A DNA stretch of 64,000 bases from Corydoras sp. C115 (GCA_019802505.1 JAFMOC010000083.1:747501-811500); one strand, 5' to 3'. Counted from the first letter of the stretch, positions 1-11,639 are shown. The notes: generated by a model not told the origin, from the sequence alone. Translations and numbers: made by a program.

Positions 1-50
1 GGAACACCCCCCCCCTGTGACCCTAGTAGAGGATGAAGCGGACAATACCC
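1..50 (+). mobile_element. SINE family A, tail fragment at window edge
   Basis: The 3' end of the family A SINE (ccctagtagaggatgaagcg). The rest lies outside the window or is missing. Confidence 0.75.
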
Positions 51-84
51 ATTTTATAACAATATTATAAAAAAAAGGGCAAAA

Positions 85-87
<3 letters not shown>

Positions 88-144
<57 letters not shown>
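88..144 (+). repeat. (GT)n microsatellite
   Basis: An uninterrupted (GT) run of about 28 units just after the SINE tail at the window start. Confidence 0.95.
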
Positions 145-145
<1 letters not shown>

Positions 146-1151
146 CGGGTGTTCCTTATACAAATCCACTCCGTTGCTTTGATCACCATGACATTTTATC
201 ATTCTTTCTCTTCAGAAGCCAGCAGAGTTTTATATTCTCTTTACAGCCACCAGTGATTGGTAGCTATGAGTGGTTAGCACTATAGTGGGCAGAGGAAACT
301 TATATTTAGATGATATGGGAGTTGTTTCATTTGTTTTTTTTTTCTTTCAGTCATTTTAGCATAGTTTTTTTTTTTGCCAAAAAAATAAATAACTAAATAA
401 ACAGACATAAATTTACATTTACACAATTTGCAGGAAACATCATCACATGCTGAGTCAAAACCAGACAAAAGAGTGGCTAGTGAATGAATATAACAACATT
501 AAAAATGATGGCTTGAAGCCTGACCCTTTATTCCATTCACCTTTACACTAAACAGTAAGGTGGAACAAAGGCAAGTAACCCCACGCTAAAGAATATGTGT
601 AAAAGAAGCTACACCATCTTACACAAGCGTTTGGTCTTATTAGAATGGATCCTATTTTTTGTACTTGTAAAGTAGTTTTTTTTTTGTATTGACATTGTTA
701 GAATATTGTTAGAATACTTGCACTGCATTTACCCTTTTACCACAGTGCGTTTCGCTTTTGTTTGTTTGCGCTGTGTTTGGGTTTTTGGCTCTGTAAGTAG
801 ATTACGGACCACATTTCTTTGTTTGGTTCTCTTGAAAGTTTACCGCCACAATAATTTACTGATTGGCTTGCTACAAAGTACAAAATTTATGCACTGCACG
901 AATCCTGTCTTGGCTCAAGTGAAAGTCTTAAACTATTTTGGCTCTGTGCATGGTTTACATACCACATTCTTCCAACCCCTTTACTTATTTATCCCTCTTG
1001 CACTTTATTTCTGAACAAATCATTGCTTACCAAAATAAGGAATTTTAATTTTGGTTAGAAAATGCCTGGTGATCATTGCCTTCAGCATGGGGTAAGTACT
1101 CTAGGCCCATGGGTTAGCTGCATGCTATGTGTCTCTGATAATTTGAATAAT
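145..1151. other. intergenic, nothing recognised
   Basis: AT-rich DNA with short T and A runs. The open frames have no recognisable family or codon signal. Confidence 0.5.
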
Positions 1152-1310
1152 TAGGGAGGGGTTCCCTTTGCCTGCAGATACATCCAGGACAGGATGCCTA
1201 ACTATAACTGAACATACACTTACACAAACACAGACACACAAAATAAAAGAGCAATTTAGAGCAGCCAATTCCACTTGAATCCATTTTTTTGGACTGTGGG
1301 AGGAAACCAG
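1152..1310 (-). mobile_element. SINE family A, diverged fragment
   Basis: Only the middle and tail are recognisable: cccctttgcctgcagatac-like tail sequence, then agcagccaattc and ggactgtgggaggaaacc. The tRNA-like head is absent. Confidence 0.7.
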
Positions 1311-1690
1311 ATATTAGCTGGATATTATAAAAAAATCTACATACAAAGCAATTCCCTAAATCCGTATTGTGAACTGCCGCTCAAAGATTTCGTCACATTT
1401 ATACACCTACATTCACCCCCCCCCCAACCACCACCATTACACCTTTAAAGGTAATACTTTATAGATACCTAATAGAAAAGTGTAATTAATCTGGGTAAAG
1501 GCGGAGAATGAGATACATAGTAATGATGCCTGTATACAGCATGCACTTTGGTCAATCTAATTCTGTTTTATTAATTTACTAAGTGAAAAAAAGTTTTGCA
1601 TATGTTAAAACGGATACTGTTTATTCACTTAATTGACAATACTGGAATAATATACAACACAATAATATACAACACAACATATGAACTGTT

Positions 1691-1945
1691 CAATGCCCAT
1701 CTAGGGGAGAAGGTTTCATGTGCTGGGCAGGTACATGCAGGAAAGCCGCCAATCTATTGCTGGGCACACTGGGCTAATTTAGAGCATTCAATTCAAAACC
1801 TTTGATCAATTTATTTGGACTGTGGGAGGAAAACGGAGAACCTGGATGAAACCAACATGGACACAGGGAGAACATGAAAACTCCACTCAGCTATTTGAAT
1901 CTGGATCTAACCACTTGCTAACCACTAAGCCACCGTCCTGCCCCC
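1691..1945 (-). mobile_element. SINE family A copy
   Basis: Reads from the tail (gcccatctaggggagaagg) to the head (ctaaccactaagccaccgtc). It directly abuts another copy in the same orientation. Confidence 0.88.
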
Positions 1946-1950
1946 AAATG

Positions 1951-2257
1951 TTTATCCATTCTTTATCTTCCACTTCCACTCTAGGGTCCACATGCCCATC
2001 CAGAGGAGAATGTTTGAGGCGCGAGGTATATACACCTAGGACAGAGTGCCAAAGTATTGCTAAACACACTCACACACAGACACACGCACACTATATGGAG
2101 TATTCACTTGACCTCAAATTCATGTTTTTGGACTGTGGAAGAAAACCCACTCAGACATGGGGAGAACATGGAAGCTCCACTCAGATTGGTTTTCGAACCT
2201 GGATCCCGAGCATTGGGAGACGAATGTGCTAACCACTAAGCCACTGTGGTGCTTCCC
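1951..2257 (-). mobile_element. SINE family A copy
   Basis: Nearly full length with an intact tRNA-like B box (ttcgaacc on this strand) and the head aaccactaagccactgtgg. Some indels are present. It forms a same-orientation pair with the copy at 1691-1945. Confidence 0.88.
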
Positions 2258-3180
2258 AATCTACGTTAGTTTACTAAAAAAAATAGACATTGTAAATTTT
2301 TATAATACTGTGGGTTTTTAATATCATTCCCTACATGATTGATTATTGATCCTCTAAACATTCAGTGATGCTTACAGGACTGTGTGTACAGGATAGGTCT
2401 TTGGCTGGACATTTTTGGTTGATGGATAAGTTTCTGCAGGGTCACTGAGATGCCTTAAAACACATCACAATCACATCAATGTTACTGCAATAACAGTATC
2501 ATCCAACACCAAAATAATAGCTGCTTTGTTGTGGTCCCAATTACAAGTACAATAGATACAGAACAGCGCAAAGGGGGCTATCAATGTATGAAGGAAAACA
2601 GATGGGCTTCCGTCTGTAATTATAAAACTAAAGAGTACATCTAAATTAACAATGATTGTACAAACATGGAGGTGTACAATAAAAGTGTATATACAGTAGT
2701 ATTGCTGATCTGTACTGTTTGAATTACAGACTTCCTGTTTTGGTTATGAGGCACGAGGCTGCTGTATAATGGAAGGAGCACATTTCCTATTCGCAGTCTT
2801 ACATTTGACGACACATTACTGACTTGAGTGTAGATGTAGAGCAGCAGGTAATGAGGAAGCAAAAACCCTTTTTTGACCTCTGAGTGAAATAAAACCATCA
2901 GCCACAGAACTGAGATGCAGACAAGCATTAAAATGCTTGCTGTTGTTTAGGAAGCTTGAATTAACCAGCAGTTCCACTGCACTTCCTATGCATTATAAAT
3001 AAGTGCTTATTTATATTAGTTTGACAAAATTTTGGTTGATTAACTGCATGGTTGTCTATACATGTGGAGCCCTTAAATTCGAAAGCAATCTAGTCAGCCA
3101 TGAAATGCTGCTAAGAAATTCTGCCATCCATCCAACATTTTAAAACTAACCATTAATTAACCATTAAAATATTTCAAATA
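2258..3180. other. intergenic, nothing recognised
   Basis: Unique-looking AT-rich sequence. The 95-codon minus-strand frame at 2641-2928 has no recognisable domain and is not supported as a gene. Confidence 0.5.
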
Positions 3181-3629
3181 TCTCCCAGTTCATTGTCCTG
3201 TCATGTACTGTAGTGTTTCTGATGGATCAACCAAAAATGCACAATCATCAGCAGCCTGTATGTAGCATCCTGCAATTACAGATGAAGAAATAGAAGATGA
3301 CTTTTACAAACTGTGCAACAACAGATGAGCTACTGTTTCTGACTTTACATTTACAAGATGGACCATCTATTTATATAGCACTTTTTACAATAGTACATTG
3401 TCAAAGCAGCTTTACAGTGTTGTAAGCCTTTAAACCCCCAAAGAGCAAGCCGAAGCGACAGTGGCAAGAAACAAACTCTCTGTTATGTTTTTTTTTAAGG
3501 AAGAAACTTAGAGAGGACCAAGGCTCAGTGGGGGACTCATCCACCTTGAGTGGCCAGACGGCTACCTACCTATTTATCTACCTACTTACATACCTATCTA
3601 TCTTTCAATCAATCAATCAATATCTATCA

Positions 3630-3677
<48 letters not shown>

Positions 3678-4456
3678 CCCAGTTCCTGTCTGTCATGTAC
3701 TTTATGTTTCAATGATGGATCAATCAAAAATCACAGTCATCAGCAGCCTGTATGTAGCATCTATCTATCTATCTAGAAATCTAGGGTATCTTTTACATCT
3801 GTCTGTCTGTGATACTGTTTCTGTCTTTGTCTGTCTGTCTGACCATCTATCTACAACAATTAATTACTATTAAAATATTTTCAAATATCTGCCCAGTTCC
3901 TTGTGCCTGTCAAATACTTTAGTGTTTCTGAATGGATCAGGCCAAAAATGCACAGGAATCATCAGGTGCAGCCTGTATGTAGCATCCTGCAATTACAGAT
4001 GAAGACAATAAGAGGCGTGACTTTAACAAACTGTGCAACAACATGATGATACTGTTTCTGACTTTACAGCTTTAACAACACAGGAACATACCATCTACTA
4101 TATAGCACTTTTTACAATAGAACATTGTCACAAAGCAGCTTTACAGTGTTGTAAGTCTTTAAACACTCAACGAGCAAGCCAATGCGACAGTGGCAAGAAA
4201 CCTTGAGAGGACCAAGGCTCAGTGGTGGACTCATCCTCCTTGAGTGGCCAGGCGGGCTACCTACCTATTTATCTACCTATCTACATACCTATCTATCAAT
4301 CCACCATCTCTCAGTTCCTTGCCCTGTCATGTACTTTAGTGTTTCTGATGGATCAACCAAAAATACACAGTCACCAGCAGCCTGTATGTAGCATCCTGCA
4401 ATCACAGATGAAGAAATAGAAGATGACTTTTACAAACTGTGTAACAACGGATGACT
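3181..4456 (+). repeat. tandem array of a roughly 0.4-0.5 kb unit, four incomplete copies
   Basis: The same order of blocks (cccagttc...tgtcatgtact, agcagcctgtatgtagcat, actgtttctgactttac, tagcactttttacaatag, gcgacagtggcaagaaac, ggaccaaggctcagtgg) starts at about 3181, 3674, 3890 and 4308. The second unit is truncated, and the fourth stops after about 150 bases. Each complete unit ends in (CTAC/CTAT)n repeats. The 'tagcactttttacaatag ... cgacagtggcaagaaac' part resembles a repeat common in fish genomes. Confidence 0.85.
3595..3677 (+). repeat. (ATCT)n / (AATC)n microsatellite inside the array
   Basis: Imperfect aatc units followed by about 14 perfect tatc units at the junction between the first and second array units. 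Confidence 0.9.
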
Positions 4457-4587
4457 CTCCAACAACTTCCTCTGTCTTGTCCCCTCAGCCTTCCACCACG
4501 CAGCCTTACCCCTCTTCTCGACTTTTCACCTTGTTCTTGGCCTTGTTTTCCCATTGTAAGACTTTGTGACGCTACAGTGGTTGGTGT

Positions 4588-5090
4588 CTATATATGTTTG
4601 ACAATTGAAGGTTCATGAGATACACCTCTGACCTATTGTTGAGAGATGTTTGACCATTGGTTGATCTAAACCTTCACCAATTCCCCTTCTTAACTAAAAG
4701 TCAAGAGTCACTCGAGAACAATTGAATAAATTTATGACAAATTACCAACATTTACCAAAAAAGTTTCATAGAAATGTACAAATTATGCCTGAGCGATTAT
4801 GACATGTTCAGCACTTCATGACCTAGAGCCTAAATGTTTTGGCGGGTAAGGCAATTCAACAGACAATCAGTAGAACACATTTTGATGAACATGACATAAG
4901 CAACTGGTAATTTAAAAAACAGCCAATTGTAAATGACCATTTGCATGAATGTACAAAAGCATTTGCAAAAAGTGAAACACAATGAGAAATGCCTTCTATG
5001 ATGAGCACAAATGACAAGGAGATGTGAAGATTGAACATAAATGAACAGTTTTAAGATTTAATCCTGACCTGAGAAATGAACCAAATGGAC
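4588..5090 (-). mobile_element. partial inverted copy of the 5194-6809 transposon end
   Basis: This arm reads as an imperfect reverse complement of 5205-5707. For example gttcatgagatacacctctg here pairs with cagaggtgcatctcatgaac there, and cgattatgacatgttcagca has a matching partner. It ends near 5090 with the terminal sequence gaaatgaaccaaatggac, the counterpart of the transposon terminus. No transposase part is included. Confidence 0.85.
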
Positions 5091-5193
5091 AAATGGATAT
5101 TTACTGCTAGTAGGCAGTAAAAGTAAAAAAGTAATAAGTAAACTGACATAAACCCTGTAGAGAACTTGCGGGCCCTTTTTGAACCAGAGTTTA

Positions 5194-6809
5194 CAGTTTT
5201 TCTCAGTCGATTTGGTTCATTTTTCAGATCAGAATTGAAATTCTCAAAATTGTTCATTCAATCTCCACATCTCCTTGTCACTTGTGCACATCATAATTGT
5301 ATTTCTCATTGTGTTTCACATTTTGCAAATGCTTTTGTACATTTTTGCAAATGGTCATAGACAATTGTCTGTTGTTTTTTACATTATCTGTTGCTTATGT
5401 CATGTTTATCAAAATGTGTTGTACTGATTGTCTGTTGAATTGTCTTACGCACCAAAACATTTAGGTCTTATGTCATCGCCTAGTTCATTATATGGAAAAG
5501 TGCTGAACATGTTGTCATAATCTCTCAGGCATAATTTTTACATTTATTTTACACTTTTTTGGTAATTTGGCCTAAATTGATTAAATTGTTCTCAGGTGAA
5601 TCTTGGCTTTCTCTTAAGGGAATTTGTGAACATTTACATCATCCAGTGGTCTCAAACATAGGTCAGAGGTGCATCTCATGAACCTGTAATTGGCAAACAT
5701 TATATATTATATACCATTGATGTGCCAGGCCAACGAGGAGGAAACATCACGGCTATGTCAGAGAATGGCGTGCTTACACATATTCCCATTATAGGGCCCT
5801 ATAGCATCTCATCACATTCATGGACACCCTCTATAGGGATCTCATCCCTGATAATGAGAGAGGTGTGGTGCAAGAGGATTTGCCCAAATATGTGATCATT
5901 TGGGATAATATGAGTTTTCACCACGCTAACACCATCGGGCAATGGTTTGCCACTCATCATAGAATGCTGATGGAGTTCCTCCCACCCTATTCCCCATTTC
6001 TGAACCCTATTGAGGAGTTCTTCTCAGCCTAGAGATGGAAGATATACGATCACCAGCCACACGTCCAGAGGAACCTGCTGACTGCTATGGATGCAGCTTG
6101 TGAGGATATCACATCAGATGCCTGCAAAGGCTGGATTAGGCATTCTAGAAGATTCTTTCCACAGTGCATTGCAAGGGAAGATCTCCAGTGTGATGTGGAT
6201 GAAAACATGTGGCCCAACAGAGAGGAGCATCAGGATGAATAGGAAAGAAAGCACTACAGTGATTCCTTAAGTTGTTTTGAGTATTCAGAGTAAATTTCTA
6301 ATTTTGTAGTTTTTCCTTTATTACATATAGTGCAGACAAACAGTTCCTGAACTTCAATTAGATTTTTTTTCAACAGATTGCAGTGCTGTTAGAAAATAAT
6401 ACAGTAAAGAATATTAACTTTTGTGTTCTGTAAGTTTGTATTTGTGTGTGTAACCTGGATTGTTTCAATTGATATGCCAGAGAATGTGCAGCGTTCTTGT
6501 AAACAAAAGCTTAGTTTCCATCAGAATATGCTTACAGTCTTCACTGTTGCACTGACAACATGACTAAGTAGTTTGACTGCCTTGTCGTAGGCAATGGCAC
6601 ACAGACAAGATATTTTGATGGCGCTGACAAATTGATTGACCCAAATATTTGCTTTTGAGGCAAAAACAAAGAATTTTGAGTGAAGTATGTGCTTTTGCAG
6701 GTATTTCATTGAGTTTTGCTGTTTGCACTAACTGTTTTGAGAAATGCACTTGTTGTAATGCCAATGTAAACAATGATGTGAGAAATGTACCAAATCGACT
6801 GAGAAAAAT
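5194..6809 (+). mobile_element. IS630/Tc1-type DNA transposon with terminal inverted repeats, defective
   Basis: The left end (cagtttttctcagtcgattt, from 5194) and right end (aaatcgactgagaaaaat, to about 6809) are inverted repeats. TA dinucleotides flank them at 5192-5193 and 6810-6811, as expected for this superfamily. The element is about 1.6 kb and holds one broken transposase gene on the plus strand. The first 500 bp of non-coding sequence is repeated in inverted orientation immediately to the left. Confidence 0.82.
5715..6241 (+). pseudogene. DDE-type transposase remnant (IS630/Tc1 superfamily, DDE_3-like)
   Basis: The reading frame 5820-6032 encodes the C-terminal catalytic part. IIWDNMSFHHA carries the second catalytic Asp (D-N), and FLPPYSPFLNPIEEFFSA carries the glutamate-containing third motif. 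The frame then hits TAG at 6030-6032, where related fish proteins have Trp. After that stop it continues in frame (RWKIYDHQP, then a DVDENMWPNREEHQDE tail) to about 6241. Upstream, VPGQRGGNIT and ENGVLTHIP at about 5720-5790 lie in another frame, so a small deletion near 5800 has shifted the reading frame. There is at least one nonsense change and one frameshift, so the element cannot make transposase. The family assignment is from memory of similar fish sequences. Confidence 0.85.
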
Positions 6810-6811
6810 TA

Positions 6812-7257
6812 ATGGTGAAGTAAAACAGCACACCTCTTTTGAACAGTATCGTTGAGGCTGTGGTTACTGCTACACAAAAAGTTGACAGTCAAAAGATTAA
6901 AAACGACAGATTCTGGGAACAGAAGCCCTCTTACTGATTTAATTTAATTTTAATTTATGTTTAGTTGTAAATTTTAGGTTGTTTATTTATTTTTCTTACT
7001 TTAACAAATGGGGTAGGGAATGAAAATTGTTCATCAGTCAATTGTATAACAGTTTTTCAGACATATATATTTTCCTCAGGAATTCAAAACCTGCCTTTTA
7101 CTTTCTTAACCCTTCAGATTTGAGAACCATGAATCTTTCAGATAGATGGACACGATATTTGATCAATAATAAAATGAATCACCAAAACACAACTTGTTGA
7201 TGTACACGCAATTTAAATGACCTTAAATTGTAAATCTGTGCATGGTTGTGTGTTTTC
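6812..7257. other. intergenic, nothing recognised
   Basis: AT-rich unique sequence with no coding or repeat signal. Confidence 0.5.
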
Positions 7258-7592
7258 CCATATTATCTTCCACTTAATCCTATATTAAGGACTAGGATTG
7301 CAGGGAGAACATTTTGCTGCTACACCCGGAACAAGCTGCCAATCCATCGCTGAGCACACACTTACTCACACATATATATACTAAATATAGAAAGTTAAAA
7401 TGGGGCAATTTAGAGCAGTCAATTCACCTTAAACCCATGCTTTTGGACTGTGGAAGGAAACCGGAGAAACTGGAGCAAACCTAAACAACACATGGAGCAC
7501 ATGGAACCTCCACCGAGATTGGGATTCGAACCTGGATCCTCAATGCCTGAGAGGCAAACGTGCTAAATAAATACTAAGCCTTGGTTTCGCCC
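7258..7592 (-). mobile_element. SINE family A copy
   Basis: Tail at tatcttccacttaatcc, middle ttttggactgtggaaggaaa, B box attcgaacctgg. Its head is altered by a small insertion (gctaaataaatactaagcc). Confidence 0.88.
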
Positions 7593-8051
7593 AGACTGAC
7601 AACATGTTCAGGGTGTTTGGCTGGCATTTGCCCTTTGAGCACTAAGATGGGCATAAGCTTGCTTGAAAAATCCTTTGTGAAAAAGAAAAAAAAAATGTAT
7701 GTTTTGGGAGAATGTTTGGCTGTATACGAAGCAGTGGTAGTTAAATACATACCACCACCTTTAAATGACTGCATTTTAAATACGCTGACTCACACATAGG
7801 GAACTGGGAGCAGGAGCAGCATAAAGCAGATGGTAAATGGGAATTTGAGGCTTAGAGAAGTTTTGAGCATGTGGTGGCATGGCACTAATATGTATTTATA
7901 CGCATCCATATGAATGCACTTATTTTAAATTACTATTTTTCCAAAGTAATACTATTCAGATTGCTAGTCCTAAAATGTTTAAGCGACATTTTTCCAAAAG
8001 CTTTGAGATTTCTTACGTGAATATCTAAGCCACGGTGAAAATGCATACTAT
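7593..8051. other. intergenic, nothing recognised
   Basis: Unique sequence. The short frames on both strands overlap one another and lack any domain. Confidence 0.5.
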
Positions 8052-8398
8052 ATTCATTCATTCATTCCTTCATCTTCCACTTAATCTTGTACTAGGGTCG
8101 CAGGGGGTTTTCCATGGATGTCCGGGAAGAACATTTCAGGCCTTGGGCAGCTACAGACAGGACAGCCAATCTTTTGCTGGACACACTCACTCCCTCACAC
8201 AGAAACATACTATATGAAGCAACTTCAGAAGAGCATTCAAATTACTTCGAATCCATGTTTTTAGACTGTGGGAGGAAACTGTAGTTTGTACATTCTACGT
8301 GGACACGGGGAGAACATGGCAACTCGAACCTGGGGTTTCGAACCTGGATCCCCAGCGCTGAGAGGCAAACGTGCTAACCACCAAGCTATTGTGTCACC
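8052..8398 (-). mobile_element. SINE family A copy
   Basis: Full-length copy starting with (ATTC)n, the reverse of the (GAAT)n tail, and ending ccaagctattgtgtcac. It lies just beyond the proposed mamld1 polyadenylation site. Confidence 0.88.
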
Positions 8399-8509
8399 TA
8401 ATACATACTACAGTGATCACTGAACTTAATATTTAATGCAGTATGCGGGCAAATACACACAAAACAATAATAAATGAAACCCACTTACAAATGGTTTGAA
8501 TATATACAG

Positions 8510-8515
8510 TTTATT
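8510..8515 (-). promoter_or_regulatory. candidate polyadenylation signal for mamld1
   Basis: On the minus strand this is AATAAA. It is followed within about 60 bases by a GT-rich stretch (ttttgtgtgtatttg), as expected for a cleavage-stimulating element. It comes at the end of the repeat-free block after the stop codon. Confidence 0.55.
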
Positions 8516-9370
8516 GTTTAAAAATGACCAGACAAAATTGAATAATCACAGAGAATATGCACTAATTAGGATGGCTTAAAGTCCATGCCCTTAGCCAGCA
8601 GACCATGAACAGAAGGGGAACTCAGGACTCTGGCACAAAAGAATGGGCATACTGTATGCAGTTTAGTGGCAACTGTGACTCCATTATGATCTACAGGATG
8701 GTGTTACAATATTTCTCACAATGCCAAGTTGAATAGCTTTCAGTGTAGATGTTATACATCAACATAGACATTGATTTATAATATAGTGACATAAAGGTTC
8801 TTGCACCTAAAGACACAATTCTTACTTGATGTGTCTCCACCTTCAAGGAGAGAATAAGTAAGACAGTCATGTCTAGTGCAATTCGTGTTGGAATATAGGG
8901 GATCACCGGACCTTTGTAGTGCAAGTAGTGTCAAAAACTGACGTCACAAAGATTATTCAGCCAAGCAGGAGTACCACAAGTCCAGTTATGTCAAAACCAT
9001 AACAAATATGTCAACATTGTAATACATAGTATTACTGCATCTGCAACCAATATTGTCCTGCATATTACAAATTACCATAGATTTTACAAGTTCATCATGT
9101 TTTTGTTCCCCCTCCTTTACACTGTTTTTCTTCTTCATACACTTAATCTCAGTAATTATTTACAAAAGACATCTAAATAATGCATTTGCCCAAAAGAAGT
9201 ATAAATATGTGTATTCCTTTTGTATGTTACAGTTATGAAAACATATTTTACAAAATAGTTTACATTACTAAGCCCCTTTTGGAATACCACCGGATAGCTA
9301 ACATGGAAAATGACTACATCACGTGCACTTTCAGTAGGTGATTCTAGCCACTGAGTGTTTGGATTTTTTT

Positions 9371-9376
9371 TTTATT
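9371..9376 (-). promoter_or_regulatory. alternative proximal polyadenylation signal
   Basis: AATAAA on the minus strand, about 270 bases after the mamld1 stop. It lies inside an A-rich run, so chance occurrence is plausible. It could give a short 3' UTR form. Confidence 0.3.
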
Positions 9377-9643
9377 CATATTTTTTTTTAAAAATGCCCT
9401 TATTTGTTTGGCTGTGAAAACAGTGATGCAGTTTAAGAGTGGAATTTGACTAAATGTTGTGGTTTTCAGTGGTACTCGACATGACTTGGAGATCTACACA
9501 TAGCCGAAAAACTGGACATCTGGTCGTGCTCCGAGGCGATGTCTAATCCATCGTTTCAACTGATGTGAATGCTTACAGCAAGTTCCATTTGGCACCACCT
9601 GGGAACATAACTTTCAAGCTTCTCTGAGATTCCATGCAGTTTC

Positions 9644-10647
9644 TCATGAAGTCTGCTCAAGGTACTCATCGATCATGTTTAGATTGTTAAGCCAATCATC
9701 ATTGGAACCCACTAAAGTGTCTATGAAATCTACTTCACTTGCACCAACTCCTGCTGTTCCCCCTGGTCCAACAGCCGTGTGACTGTTCTGGTGCTGTGCA
9801 GGATAATCATATGAGGGCATTTTATAAGCTAGATTTTGTCTTGGACCGTAGCTGTGTGCAAGGTGATACTTGTCCACTGAGGCAACAGAATAGCTTGGGG
9901 GTGCCATCCCATGAACTGGGTCCATCATGCCCTGAGTTCCAGGTTTCATCACGTCTATGGCAGTCAGGGGGCCCCTCATCCTGAGGCTTTGCTGAGCCAT
10001 GGATGGATGTGGGTGCCCAGAAGACACCTTTTGGATCTGTCTTCCCACCAAGCCAGGGATTAGTTGGTTTGGAGGAGGGCGAGAACCCGAAAAACTGGTG
10101 GGCATACTTGGTCTCTGTGGGAACTGAGCAGTCTCACACACCGGTGGGACACCTCCACTAGGAAATAGATGCTGTGGATTGACAGGGTCCATATGGGAGT
10201 GTGACCCATGCTGGCTTTGCCACAGTGATGACTGCGAGTGGGGTTGTTGAGAAGCACACATCAAACGTGGAGGAAGAGACCCACCCTGATGCAATGCCTG
10301 TCGAAGGTGGTTGGTTACCACTGGAGCCCCTGCCAAGCTTGATCCAGGTATTCCCGGCCGGGCCACAACATGTCCTGGATGGTTAGGCTGTCTTGGAGGG
10401 CCTCCCATTGCCAACAAGGCCTGAGTTGGACGCATAGAGATCCCTAAATCTTGCGATGGGTGGTAATATGGTTGCTTGGGGCCACCCCCTCCCATGTACG
10501 GACCAGAATGGCCGACTTGGTTGAGAGATCCCGGGGGAAGGCCCATGCGGTTGGATAATACTTGGCCACCGTGGGACATCATGGAAGGATTAGGATGCTG
10601 AGGTACGGCCATTTGGTAACTATTGCACTCAAGCGGGATGGTCTGTC
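9644..10647 (-). CDS. mamld1: mamld1, terminal coding exon and C-terminus
   Basis: The last coding exon follows a strong acceptor (tatttttcttgcag, AG at 10649-10648) and enters in phase 1. It encodes about 334 residues to a TGA at 9646-9644. The ATG at 10612 is internal: the frame is open up to the acceptor, adding QTIPLECNSYQ before MAVPQHP. The sequence is rich in Pro, Gly, His, Gln and Ser. It ends with an acidic/hydrophobic block (about the last 30 residues, including EVDFIDTL and DDWLNNLNMIDEYLEQ). Mastermind proteins commonly end in a short acidic motif around a Trp (human MAML3 ends in a D-E-W-M type motif), and this part is thought to act in transactivation. With the other three exons the protein is about 948 residues, longer than the 774-residue human isoform I know. 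The extra C-terminal part may correspond to a longer isoform. Confidence 0.92.
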
Positions 10648-10816
10648 CTGCAAGAAAAATAGAGCAAACAAAAACTTTAATATAAAGTAAATTTACAAGA
10701 GATCAGCAAAACACCACCAAACAAATCTTTTAATTTGGTCACCCTTTCAAGTTAACATGGAATTTAACATAAAATGTAATTAGAAACTTTCTGCTCAGTG
10801 AATGCTGGCACTTTAC

Positions 10817-10886
10817 CTTGGAATGGTGCCACCTGCTGGCAATCTGGCATTTGTCCTCCGTTCATTTCCATCTGCCTACGAGATTC
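10817..10886 (-). CDS. mamld1: mamld1, third visible coding exon (70 bp)
   Basis: A short exon bounded by a tttag acceptor (AG 10888-10887) and an AAG|gtaaag donor (GT 10816-10815). In the frame set by the previous exon it reads ESRRQMEMNGGQMPDCQQ and then VAPFQ, with one base left over (phase 1). The last exon completes that codon as Gly. The Q/M-rich composition resembles Mastermind-family linker sequence. The evidence is splice-site quality plus frame continuity; no independent domain match is visible. Confidence 0.85.
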
Positions 10887-11082
10887 CTAAATCAAACAAA
10901 AAAAAAAAACATTTGTATAGTCTAAAAATATGTGCAGGTTTATTAAGATTTACATTGAAAGTAATACATAAATTCCGTAGTATTTATAGTACGTGCATTT
11001 GAAGTGCCAGTTAAACATATAAAAGAACTTAAATTAGGTTAGAGTTGCTTCTGCATTATGCTGAGCCTATGTTAAAACTAAC

Positions 11083-11199
11083 CTGCTGTGGTTTCCTTAT
11101 CATTTCAGTCTTCATTAGAATGTTGTAGTTAGTGCTCTGCCCTGGACGAGGCCCCACAGAGGGGTCCTGAAGATGCGGCACCATCCCCACATTCTGTTC
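11083..11199 (-). CDS. mamld1: mamld1, second visible coding exon (39 codons)
   Basis: This is a 117-bp internal exon, too short to stand out as an open frame. Its acceptor is a pyrimidine-rich tract ending ctctcttag (AG at 11201-11200). Its donor is CAG|gttagt (GT at 11082-11081). Both ends are phase 0, which matches the donor of the large exon at 46107. It translates without a stop to 39 residues starting EQNVGMVPHL and ending EMIRKPQQ. A further 35 kb of intron separates it from the large exon. The assignment to mamld1 is inferred from strand, phase compatibility and position between two recognisable coding blocks. I do not recall a direct homologue of this peptide. Confidence 0.85.
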
Positions 11200-11639
11200 C
11201 TAAGAGAGAGGAAGAGAGGGAGTTATTCAGCTCACATTCCATTTCCAAATTTGGTTATCAGTCTATCAGGGAAACAGCTGATAATGGCCTAAAAGTGAGT
11301 ACAGACGAGAGACTACAGTGGCTTATGTATAAAATCTCACACATGCAATTGAGTATGGTATAACCTGATTTTAATAACTGACAGGATTCTGATCTGTACA
11401 CATTCACGGTGGGTTTAAAACCAGACTCTTGTTCCACAGAGCAGTATGCAAATGTATGCCCACTTTGACTTGGCACTCTTCCCACAAACAGAACACAGCC
11501 CACCCTCCTGCTAATCTCCCATATTATTCCCATATTCATCCCTTGGCTACTATGGGGTCGGTTAAGTTTGCTTATAGCCATATCAAGAAAGCTTGATCAC
11601 ATATGCTGTGCTGATGTATGATATATGATTATATTGTAA

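Larger units (their letters stand above)
8490..9643 (-). other. mamld1: probable mamld1 3' UTR
   Basis: About 1.15 kb downstream of the stop codon free of SINEs and microsatellites, unlike nearly all surrounding non-coding DNA. It is AT-rich and ends near a polyadenylation signal. The 3' limit is inferred. Confidence 0.6.

Noticed and set aside
3181..4456. CRISPR-like array because of regularly repeated blocks
   Set aside because: The repeat units are hundreds of bases long and degenerate, in a vertebrate genome. This is a tandem repeat of a dispersed element.
9739..10386. Plus-strand frames inside the last mamld1 exon
   Set aside because: They are antisense shadows of the supported minus-strand exon, with no independent evidence.
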